A stretch of 64,000 nucleotides of DNA from contig NZ_CBVI010000031.1 of the NCBI RefSeq assembly GCF_000513195.1, positions 1 through 64,000 of the forward strand, in the 5' to 3' direction. Shown here in pieces: positions 56,158-62,852 of the stretch. The position numbers and the translations under genes were made by a program. The notes beneath the pieces are model-generated. The model worked only from the letters and a program-made list of their open reading frames with translations. It did no database searches and was not told the origin of the DNA. Positions within the stretch are counted from its first letter, which is position 1. Every line of letters begins with the position of its first letter. This stretch comes from Bacteroides timonensis (GTDB lineage: Bacteria > Bacteroidota > Bacteroidia > Bacteroidales > Bacteroidaceae).

Positions 56158-56505
56158 ATGATACAGAATCTACTATTTTCAGAGCAACTGGAGCAGATGC
56201 GCGATCATCTGCTCAGCTTGGCGCGTTTGCTGGAGCGTGCCGGAGTGAAAGCCCGTCCAGAGATTGCCCGGGGGTGGGTGGACGGACAAGAGGTGATGGA
56301 TGCGTTGCACATCAGCCAGCGTACCCTGCAAAACCTGCGCGACAACGGGACACTGGGGTACACCATTTTGGGTAAGAAATACTTCTATCGCATTCAGGAG
56401 ATTGATGACCTGTTGCGAAACAACTATGTGATGTACAAACTCAGTGCATGGGGCAAGGAAGACGAGAATACTGCAACCGATGATAGGGAAGGGGGTGACA
56501 GATGA
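56158..56505 (+). CDS. Helix-turn-helix (HTH_17/excisionase-like) protein
   Basis: The start at 56158 follows AAAGGAAAAAGAAT, a good ribosome site; an upstream in-frame ATG at 56131 is less likely. The 115-residue protein has a helical N-terminus and a MerR/excisionase-type winged helix (GWVDGQEVMDALHISQRTLQN, GYTILGKKYFYRIQEIDDLL). Proteins like this open replication or mobilisation modules in Bacteroides mobile elements. The next gene overlaps it by ATGA, so the two are translated together. Confidence 0.85.
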   Translation: MIQNLLFSEQLEQMRDHLLSLARLLERAGVKARPEIARGWVDGQEVMDALHISQRTLQNLRDNGTLGYTILGKKYFYRIQEIDDLLRNNYVMYKLSAWGKEDENTATDDREGGDR

Positions 56506-57065
56506 AACGCTTCAGCTTTTTTCTGGCTCCCGTCAGTAACGTCGTACCCCATAAGACGGTGGGGATGGAGCAAATCTACAATGTGATCCGGGGCGATTAT
56601 TACCGTGCAGCTACCGAAGAGCTGCGCCGCCTGATGCAGGAGGAACGAATCACGCAGCGTGATGTGCAACGTTTCAAGGCGAGAAACTTTGACTATGCCA
56701 CCTTCAGCGGAGAGTTCAGCCGTCGACGCGAAGATGCCCTGTTGGCGCATAGCGGACTGCTCTGCCTTGACTTCGATCATGTCACTCAGTGGCAGGGTGG
56801 CGGGCATTTGCAAGGTGTCTATGGGTTGCGCTATGCTTTGATGCACGATACTTCGGTAGACACTGCCCTGCTTTTCCGAAGTCCGGGTGGTGACGGGCTG
56901 AAGTGGGTGGTTCCCGTCGACCTGGAACAGGGTACGCATGCCGATTGGTTCGAGGTTTTGTCCTATTACGTGTCGCGCAATTATGGGGTAGAACCCGACC
57001 CTTCAGGGCGCGATATCGCACGTGCCTGCTATCTGCCTTGGGATCCGGAAGTGGTGATGTTTTAA
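56502..57065 (+). CDS. BT4734/BF3469-family (VirE N-terminal) primase-like protein
   Basis: A 187-residue protein of the VirE-N/BT4734 family, related to archaeo-eukaryotic primases. The catalytic-type DxD is LDFDH (D90, D92), followed by the SPGGDGLKWVVPV strand-turn (127-139) and the terminal DPSGRDIARACYLPWDPEV motif. It would act as a primase or polymerase-like nucleotidyl transferase for replication of a mobile element. Coupled to the HTH gene upstream; the PriCT-DUF3987 gene follows after 51 nt. Confidence 0.85.
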   Translation: MKRFSFFLAPVSNVVPHKTVGMEQIYNVIRGDYYRAATEELRRLMQEERITQRDVQRFKARNFDYATFSGEFSRRREDALLAHSGLLCLDFDHVTQWQGGGHLQGVYGLRYALMHDTSVDTALLFRSPGGDGLKWVVPVDLEQGTHADWFEVLSYYVSRNYGVEPDPSGRDIARACYLPWDPEVVMF

Positions 57066-57116
57066 GTAAGAAGGGAGGAGGAGTTAAATCATAAATTATA
57101 AATTATAAATCTTCAC

Positions 57117-58895
57117 ATGTCAAAACAGAAATTTAATCTAGGTGAGTGGCGTCGTGACACCACTCTTGCTCCTCGTGACGAGGTGGAAATCGTTATTTCA
57201 CGCATTGAGACTGCAAATCTTGATATAACTTCGGCCTATGGTGACTGGCGCGACCTGGGGTTTGCGTTGTCTCAGGGGCTAGGCGAGGAGGGGCGTGCCT
57301 TCTATCATCGCCTGAGCCGTTTCTATAGTGGATATCAGCATGCAGAAACCGACAAGCAGTATACGGCTTGCCTGCACTCGCGTGGACACGGCATCACATT
57401 GAACACCTTCTTCCACCGGGCAAAGCTGGCGGGAGTGGATATCAATACCCGTCCGTTGCCAAATTGCCATGTTGCCAAATTGCCAAAGGCGAAGGACGTG
57501 GCAATATCCCCCGCTGCCGGAGCGGATCAGACGCCTCCGGGCGATGATTTCCCCACTTTCCCCGACGAAATCTATGCCTCCATGCCCCGCCTGCTTTCCG
57601 ATGTCTGCTCTTACGGCATTTCGGCCGAAGACACGGATATGCTGTTGCTGGGTGCCCTTACGGTGCTTTCCTCTTGCCTGACGCAAGTGTCGGGCATCTA
57701 TGGGCAGCGGCAAGTCTATCCGAACCTTTACTTGTTTGTCGGGGCGCAGGCTTCGGCGGGTAAGGGGCGGCTGACGCTGTGCCGTCATCTGGTGGACGTG
57801 GTGCATGCCGACCTGCGCCGGCAGAACGTCCGCGAGTGGGAGGAATATCACCGTGAAAAGTCCCTCTACGAAAAGAACAAACGGAAGGAAGGAGGTGAAG
57901 AACCGCGCCAACCGCCCGTCAGGATGCTTTTTATTCCTGCCAACAGTAGTGCCACAGCCCTCTTCCAGACATTGAACGACAACGAAGGACAGGCCTTGAT
58001 GTTCGAGACTGAAGGCGACACGCTGACCACCACTTTCCGCAGCGAACACGGCAACTACAGTGACGGTCTGCGCAAAGCCTTCCATCACGAGACCATTGCT
58101 TACAATCGTCGGAAAGACCGTGAATATGTGGAAATCTCGATGCCTCGCCTTTCGGTGCTGCTCAGCGGAACGCCCCGCCAGATAGGGGCGCTCATCCCTG
58201 ATGCCGAGAACGGGCTTTTTTCCCGCTTCCTCTTCTACAGCCTCCCCCTGCGTCCGGTGTGGAACGATGTGTTTGCCTGCAACGGGGAGGATACGCTGGA
58301 TAGCTGTTTCCTTCGGTTGGGAGGCCGTTTTTTTCAATTCTATTCACGTCTGAAGAAAGCGGGTCCCTTGCGCTTCACGCTCACCGCTACACAACAGGTG
58401 GAGTTCAACCGTTTTTTCAACTCTATGCAACGACAGGGACTCCAGTGTTTTGGTTCCGATATGCTGGCTTCTGTACGTCGTCTGGGGTTGACGGCCTACC
58501 GCATTTGCATGGTGTTCTCTTCACTGCGGCTGATGGACTATGAGGGAGACACTCCGCTGCCGGCCACCCTTTGTTGCCGTGATGATGATTTTCGCACCAC
58601 GCTCCTGATGATGGAGGTGTTGCTGCATCATACGGGACTGGCATATAAAGGATTGCAGGCTGATGCCAAGTCTGCGCCCCACCGGGCCACCGTCTCCGAA
58701 GGAGATCAGCGCGAACATCGGTTGCTTCAGTTATTTCAGGGACTGCCGGAGGCTTTCAATCGTGCGGGTTATCAGGACGTGGCGCGCGCGGTGGGGATTC
58801 CTGTCCGTACGGCCGACCGCTACATCATTGAACTGTGCAATCAGGGGCTTTTGTTGAAGTTGGATCATGATGCGTATGGAAAAGCGGGAAAGTGA
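57117..58895 (+). CDS. PriCT_2 - DUF3987 helicase-like protein
   Basis: A 592-residue protein. Residues about 22-110 are a primase C-terminal 2 domain (WRDLGFALSQGLGEEGRAFYHRLSRFYSGY pattern up to the TLNTFFHRAKLAG helix). A linker with LPNCHVAKLPK (113-123) is encoded by four 8-bp repeats. The DUF3987 part follows, with a Walker A-like GAQASAGKGR (209-218) and a winged-helix-like C-terminus (VARAVGIPVRTADRYIIEL). With the preceding gene it makes up a primase-helicase pair like those of phage satellites and integrative elements. A ribosome site is weak; AT-rich TAAATTATAAATT words precede the start. Confidence 0.85.
   Translation: MSKQKFNLGEWRRDTTLAPRDEVEIVISRIETANLDITSAYGDWRDLGFALSQGLGEEGRAFYHRLSRFYSGYQHAETDKQYTACLHSRGHGITLNTFFHRAKLAGVDINTRPLPNCHVAKLPKAKDVAISPAAGADQTPPGDDFPTFPDEIYASMPRLLSDVCSYGISAEDTDMLLLGALTVLSSCLTQVSGIYGQRQVYPNLYLFVGAQASAGKGRLTLCRHLVDVVHADLRRQNVREWEEYHREKSLYEKNKRKEGGEEPRQPPVRMLFIPANSSATALFQTLNDNEGQALMFETEGDTLTTTFRSEHGNYSDGLRKAFHHETIAYNRRKDREYVEISMPRLSVLLSGTPRQIGALIPDAENGLFSRFLFYSLPLRPVWNDVFACNGEDTLDSCFLRLGGRFFQFYSRLKKAGPLRFTLTATQQVEFNRFFNSMQRQGLQCFGSDMLASVRRLGLTAYRICMVFSSLRLMDYEGDTPLPATLCCRDDDFRTTLLMMEVLLHHTGLAYKGLQADAKSAPHRATVSEGDQREHRLLQLFQGLPEAFNRAGYQDVARAVGIPVRTADRYIIELCNQGLLLKLDHDAYGKAGK
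57455..57487. repeat. Four 8-bp TTGCCA repeats inside the DUF3987 gene
   Basis: GTTGCCAA-ATTGCCAT-GTTGCCAA-ATTGCCAA in tandem, coding for the LPNCHVAKLP linker. The reverse complement of the same pattern lies right after the Argonaute-like gene (61065-61096). Confidence 0.7.
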
Positions 58896-58915
58896 TTGGG
58901 GCTGAATTACGTCCG

Positions 58916-59060
58916 GTTCGTGTCTGAACCGTGTCCGGTCCGTATCAGGTCCGTAGTATCTCCGTAGTCTATAGGTACGGAGCTGCTACGGACTTGCTAC
59001 GGACTTGCTACGGACTTGCTACGGAGGTGGTACGGAGAAGCTATGGAGGTATTATGGAAA
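58916..59060. repeat. 11-bp phased inverted repeat array (copy 2)
   Basis: Five 11-bp units with TCCGTA-like words (58916-58970), a TCTATAGG centre, then eight units with TACGGA-like words (58973-59060), three of which (58984-59016) are identical TGCTACGGACT copies. It is the same architecture as the array at 26495-26604. It fills the gap between the DUF3987 gene and the Argonaute-like gene and would terminate or fold any transcript that crosses it. Confidence 0.85.
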
Positions 59061-59089
59061 TGCTACGCATCGAATACACAGATCCTGGC

Positions 59090-59120
59090 TTGTAATATAA
59101 AAATAATGTTCTTACCTTTG
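59090..59120 (+). promoter_or_regulatory. Promoter of the Argonaute-like gene
   Basis: TTG (59090-59092), 20-bp spacer, TACCTTTG (59113-59120). Transcription would begin near 59127, giving a leader under 30 nt. So the gene is expressed independently of the DUF3987 gene. Confidence 0.65.
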
Positions 59121-59154
59121 TCTGTTAATATTGGGGTTTTCAGGCAATAATACT

Positions 59155-61059
59155 ATGAAGGAACTACTATTACAAGCTGCGCTTGATGCCGGTCATTCCG
59201 ACGCTACGCCATCCGACCTCTGCCGATGGTTGGTATCCCTTACGGGGAATCCTGCCACAGGATCGGGGAGTTTTGCTCCGAAACTCTATTATACGCCCTG
59301 TCCCGGGGTACTTGAAGTGTGGCTGAAAGACGCTCCGGAGCAAAAGGAAAGAAGCGTGGTTTGCTACAGGCGTCTCTCTTTCCGTCCGTTTCCCCCGGTG
59401 TCTGCCTCTTCTCCTTCTGCCTCTTCCGATTGTAGGATTGCGGTGGAAGTGCTGTCTGCAAAACAAATATATATCGGTTTTCCTATGTCCGAAATGGGAC
59501 TTGTGGGCGCTTCGCCCGCTCTGGTAGTTACAGGCGGATGGGTGATGCCCTATGAGGCGCTCAGTCCGGTGCAGATAGGCCATCTGGACTCTGCTTATGC
59601 GGTGCTTACCCCTGCTTTGTCTGCCCGCCTGAATTGTTCCGGCTGTGTGGAACAGCGCATATCCGCCCCATCCGGCCCTTATGAAGCTTTGTGGCATGAA
59701 GTGGAAGGGCTGCTGGCGCGTTTTTTTCCTTCGGGTGGGACGGTTTCCGGCTGTCCCCTTCACTTGTCACTCCATCCGGCCGATGTGCCTGCCTACCGTT
59801 TGCGGTGTATCGGAACGGAACATGGTCTGTTACAGTTCGGGATGTCGGCTGTAGATGCTGATCCCCGCGCCGGCTTTTGCCGTTACGGTGCCTGTCTGCC
59901 CGGGCGGTGCCACTCTCTTACCCTCACCATGCTCTATCCGAGGGGGCAACTGGATGCTGCCCGCCGCCTTTTCGGTCTTTTCTCCCCACTAGCTTCTCTT
60001 ATAGCCGTGATGCCTGTAGGCAGCATGGACCGGTGGATACCCTATGATGCGGATGAACGTGCCATCGACCAATTGACACAGGCACTCTATACGCAGCCTG
60101 TCACGGATGTTCCCGCCGCTTTCAGGCTCTATTGCCTGGTAGTTCCCTCGGGAGGGGCCGCCGCTCCATTGATGGGGTGGCAACTATCGGTTCGCCTGCG
60201 CAGGTTGGTGCTTTCCTTGGGGGCGCTCTATGTGGGAGCCATTCCGTTGCATGCCGTCAGTTCCGGGGACTTCGGCAGATACCTGCCCTCTGTGGCTTCG
60301 CGCTTGCTGGTGCAGATGGGTGGCATGCCGTGGATGCCCCGCCACTTTGCTTCACAGGACACCGACCTCATTGCCGGATTTTCTTACTCACGTCCTTCGC
60401 GATGTTTCGAGCTTTTCAGTGCGGTTACTTTCTACAACGATCCTTCCCGGGGTTGTTGCTTCGATCTCTGCAAGGCTGAAGAAAAGTTTTCGCTGTTTTT
60501 TTCTTCGCGCTTCAGGAGGGCTTACGAACAGTTTCTGACCGACCACCGTGATAGCCCTCCCCAGCGTTTGGTGGTTTATTGCCATCGGGATCTTCCGACG
60601 GAGCCTCTGCTGTCTCTGGTTCGCTGGATGGTTCCGTATTCGGAAGTTGTACCGGTGGTGCTGGCACAAGTGCGGCGTACGTCGAGGGCTATGCTCCGTC
60701 ACTATGCTCCCGATGCTCCCGGCTGTATGCCTCCTGCGGGAACCGTTCTGGGCTGTGCCGATGATACTTTCCTTCTTTTCTGCCGTGATTTCCGCCCGGC
60801 ATCCGATTCCTCTCACGCTTTTTATCCTTATCCGTTGGAGGTCAGGCTCAATCGTCTTTGTGCCGATGGCAGTCTGCAACCATTGCCATCGGCCGAAGCG
60901 GACGGTGTGCTGGTGCAAGCCTTCCAGCTTGTTCGGGCCAATCCGGCGTGTGTGGACGGCAGCCCTTTGCCTCTCGTTCTGTCGCACACCGACCGCTTGT
61001 TGCGCCATCGTTGCCAGGAGTGGCAGCTTGAAATGGCGGACCGCATTGCCATGGAATGA
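59155..61059 (+). CDS. Prokaryotic Argonaute-like protein, PIWI predicted inactive
   Basis: The ATG at 59155 is preferred to a TTG 24 nt upstream. The 634 residues read as an Argonaute. A pre-MID segment GLLQFGMSAVDADPRAGFCRYG (224-245) matches the usual DPRKGLxxYGP region; MID begins at LTMLYPRG (257-264) and ends with the hallmark MGGMPW (388-393; KLGGIPW in others). PIWI follows: DLIAGFSYSR (404-413), RLVVYCHRD (471-479), PPAGTVLG (526-533), YPYPLEVRL (557-565) and the C-terminal SPLPLVLSHTDRLL. The first catalytic Asp (GIDxS) is Ser410, and MID phosphate-pocket Lys/Gln positions look changed, so slicing is unlikely. Residues 1-220 match no domain I know; PAZ is not evident. GC-rich, isolated promoter, no obvious effector gene fused or overlapping. 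Confidence 0.75.
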   Translation: MKELLLQAALDAGHSDATPSDLCRWLVSLTGNPATGSGSFAPKLYYTPCPGVLEVWLKDAPEQKERSVVCYRRLSFRPFPPVSASSPSASSDCRIAVEVLSAKQIYIGFPMSEMGLVGASPALVVTGGWVMPYEALSPVQIGHLDSAYAVLTPALSARLNCSGCVEQRISAPSGPYEALWHEVEGLLARFFPSGGTVSGCPLHLSLHPADVPAYRLRCIGTEHGLLQFGMSAVDADPRAGFCRYGACLPGRCHSLTLTMLYPRGQLDAARRLFGLFSPLASLIAVMPVGSMDRWIPYDADERAIDQLTQALYTQPVTDVPAAFRLYCLVVPSGGAAAPLMGWQLSVRLRRLVLSLGALYVGAIPLHAVSSGDFGRYLPSVASRLLVQMGGMPWMPRHFASQDTDLIAGFSYSRPSRCFELFSAVTFYNDPSRGCCFDLCKAEEKFSLFFSSRFRRAYEQFLTDHRDSPPQRLVVYCHRDLPTEPLLSLVRWMVPYSEVVPVVLAQVRRTSRAMLRHYAPDAPGCMPPAGTVLGCADDTFLLFCRDFRPASDSSHAFYPYPLEVRLNRLCADGSLQPLPSAEADGVLVQAFQLVRANPACVDGSPLPLVLSHTDRLLRHRCQEWQLEMADRIAME

Positions 61060-61064
61060 GTCCG

Positions 61065-61096
61065 GTGGCAACGTGGCAACGTGGCAATTTGGCAAC
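61065..61096. repeat. Four 8-bp TGGCAA repeats after the Argonaute-like gene
   Basis: GTGGCAAC-GTGGCAAC-GTGGCAAT-TTGGCAAC in tandem, the inverted counterpart of 57455-57487. A further double CAAAACGACG follows at 61104-61123. Confidence 0.7.
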
Positions 61097-61139
61097 CAAC
61101 TGTGCAAAACGACGCAAAACGACGCAAGAATCACACGCT

Positions 61140-61172
61140 TTTAAAATCACCCTTCTTTACTGCTTACCTTTG
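61140..61172 (+). promoter_or_regulatory. Promoter of the DUF6266 gene
   Basis: TTTA (61140-61143), 21-bp spacer, TACCTTTG (61165-61172). The leader is about 130 nt. Confidence 0.55.
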
Positions 61173-61310
61173 CTTCAGGCTGAACGGCAAAAGCTCCTGC
61201 ATCGCCGTGCCGCTGCAGAGGCATCGTTCCTGCTTGTGGTTGCCTGTCTTCTTCAGCCCTGAGACTTGGTCGCATTGACCGGTCCTGATCCCTAAATAAA
61301 ACATACGATT

Positions 61311-62024
61311 ATGGGAGAAATTAAAAGAGGAATCCTTGGCGGATTCAGTGGAAAAGTGGGTACCGTAGTGGGTAGTACCTGGAAAGACGTGAGTTATATG
61401 CGTGCGCTGGCCATCAGTGTCAGTAACCCCCGCACCCCGAAACAACAGACACAGCGCGGCAAGTTTGCCATGAGCATGACCTTCCTGCGCGCTATCATTC
61501 CTTATGTTCGCGTAGGTTATCATCCTTATGCCAAGGGGCGCACGGCTTTCAACGCAGCCATGTCCTATATCCTGCGTCATGCCATCACCGGTTCGGCTCC
61601 TCAGCTCGCTGTGGATTATGAACGTGTGCTGGTGGCTCGTGGCACCCTGATGCCTGTCTTCAATGCTTCGGCTGCCTTGGCCGATGGCAAGCTGACCCTG
61701 ACGTGGAAGGACAACAGCAAGATGGGCGACGCCCTGGCTACCGACCAGGCTATGCCGCTGGTCTACAACAAGGAGAGCGGTGAGGCCTACTACGATCTGG
61801 AAGCTGCCACCCGCGCCGACGGCACTCTACAGTTGACGTTGCCCGAAGGCTGGGACGACGCGGCGCTGGCCGTTTACCTTGCTTTCCGTAGCGAAGACGG
61901 TAGCCATGTCACCAACAGCATTTGCCTGAAGGATGACGCTTACGAAGGCAGCGGTTCGGGCGGCAATGCCGGAGGCGACGACAAGCCGGGCGGCGGCGGT
62001 CTGGATGAGAATCCGTTGGGATAG
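61311..62024 (+). CDS. DUF6266 family protein
   Basis: A 237-residue protein with the family start GEIKRGILGGFSGKVGTVVGSTWKDVSYMRALA and the NPRTPKQQTQRGKFAMSMTFLRAI helix, then a beta-sandwich-like C-terminal half and a Gly/Asp-rich tail. The family is common in Bacteroides beside amidases and small smalltalk genes; it looks like a structural or secreted protein of phage origin, but the role is unknown. GC-rich like the rest of the island. Confidence 0.85.
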   Translation: MGEIKRGILGGFSGKVGTVVGSTWKDVSYMRALAISVSNPRTPKQQTQRGKFAMSMTFLRAIIPYVRVGYHPYAKGRTAFNAAMSYILRHAITGSAPQLAVDYERVLVARGTLMPVFNASAALADGKLTLTWKDNSKMGDALATDQAMPLVYNKESGEAYYDLEAATRADGTLQLTLPEGWDDAALAVYLAFRSEDGSHVTNSICLKDDAYEGSGSGGNAGGDDKPGGGGLDENPLG

Positions 62025-62120
62025 AATCTGAAGCCTGAGGCTTCGGAAATTAAGAATTAAGAATTAAAAATTAAAGGCTGCGCAGCTATTTATCATTAAT
62101 TATTTAAACAGCTATTTATC

Positions 62121-62564
62121 GTGAGAAAGATAAACTATATCGTGGTGCATTGTAGCGCCACCCGTGAAGATCGTCCTTTTTCGGTGGAAGCCCTTCGTGC
62201 GGAGCACCTCCGTCGCGGTTTCCGGGATATCGGTTACCACTACTACATCCGCCGTGACGGTACGGTGGTGAATACCCGTCCCCTCGCCCTTGTGGGGGCG
62301 CATGTCAAGGGGATGAATGCTCATTCGGTAGGTATCTGCTATGAGGGCGGTCTGGATGCTGAAGGCAGGCCGAAGGATACCCGTACGCCGGAACAGCGCA
62401 GTGTCCTGCGCCTGCTGGTGCATCAGTTGCTGCGCCGCTTCCGGGGCGATGTGCGCGTCTGCGGGCATCGCGACCTCAGTCCGAATCTGAACGGGGATGG
62501 GCTGATAGAGCCGGAAGAGTGGGTGAAGGAATGTCCGTGCTTCGAGGTGAGGAAGGAACTATGA
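62121..62564 (+). CDS. N-acetylmuramoyl-L-alanine amidase (T7-lysozyme-like)
   Basis: A 147-residue Amidase_2 enzyme starting with GTG. Zinc ligands: H10 in VVHCSAT, H116 in CGHRDLSPNLNGDG, and a Cys at 138 or 140 (ECPCF). The compact size is that of T7 lysozyme. It cuts the amide bond between muramic acid and the stem peptide. No signal peptide is seen, as in phage-type enzymes. In Bacteroides such genes sit by DUF6266/HU and smalltalk genes, as here. Confidence 0.92.
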   Translation: MRKINYIVVHCSATREDRPFSVEALRAEHLRRGFRDIGYHYYIRRDGTVVNTRPLALVGAHVKGMNAHSVGICYEGGLDAEGRPKDTRTPEQRSVLRLLVHQLLRRFRGDVRVCGHRDLSPNLNGDGLIEPEEWVKECPCFEVRKEL

Positions 62565-62663
62565 GAATAGGACTCAATTTTCGCATGTAGGCTTTCAAGC
62601 TCCCTGTGAAACTTGAATTAAGAATTGAAAAATGAAAGCTGGTGGAAAGGAGGTGTTTTTATA

Positions 62664-62765
62664 ATGGCAATCAAGAAATCCGTTTGGAGTATGGTCTTGA
62701 AGGTGGCTATGGCAGTACTGACAACAATAGCCGGAGTACTGGGAGTTAATGCGATGACAGTGTAA
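62664..62765 (+). CDS. Smalltalk-type small peptide, 33 aa
   Basis: ATG at 62664 is preceded by GGAAAGGAGG, a strong ribosome site about 15 nt upstream. The peptide MAIKKSVWSMVLKVAMAVLT continues with a hydrophobic Ile/Ala/Gly stretch and ends NAMTV. A basic start followed by one hydrophobic helix and about 33 residues fits the smalltalk family found after amidases in Bacteroides. It may be a membrane peptide; the function is unknown. Confidence 0.75.
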   Translation: MAIKKSVWSMVLKVAMAVLTTIAGVLGVNAMTV

Positions 62766-62775
62766 CGCCATCCAC

Positions 62776-62810
62776 GGGGTGCGTCAATATTAATTTTTTT
62801 GGCGCACCTC
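62776..62810 (+). terminator. Probable terminator after the small peptide gene
   Basis: GGGGTGCGTC (62776-62785) pairs with GGCGCACCTC (62801-62810) allowing G-U pairs; a T-rich loop and a moderately T-rich tail follow. Confidence 0.5.
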
Positions 62811-62852
62811 TTCATTATTTGATTTTAGAAATCTAAAAAAAACTAACACGAT

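Noticed and set aside
56049..56375. 108-aa frame before the HTH gene
   Set aside because: Overlaps the HTH gene in another frame; the HTH frame has a ribosome site and a clear domain.
58984..59027. Short direct repeats resembling a CRISPR array
   Set aside because: The unit is 11 bp without spacers and no cas genes are near; it is a tandem/inverted array.
62051..62076. AATTAAGAATT-type AT-rich spacer, also near 12143-12176 and 57088-57112
   Set aside because: Simple-sequence spacers typical between genes here; too low in complexity to call a repeat family.
62618..62815. 65-aa minus-strand frame over the smalltalk gene
   Set aside because: Antisense to the better supported 33-aa gene with its strong ribosome site.
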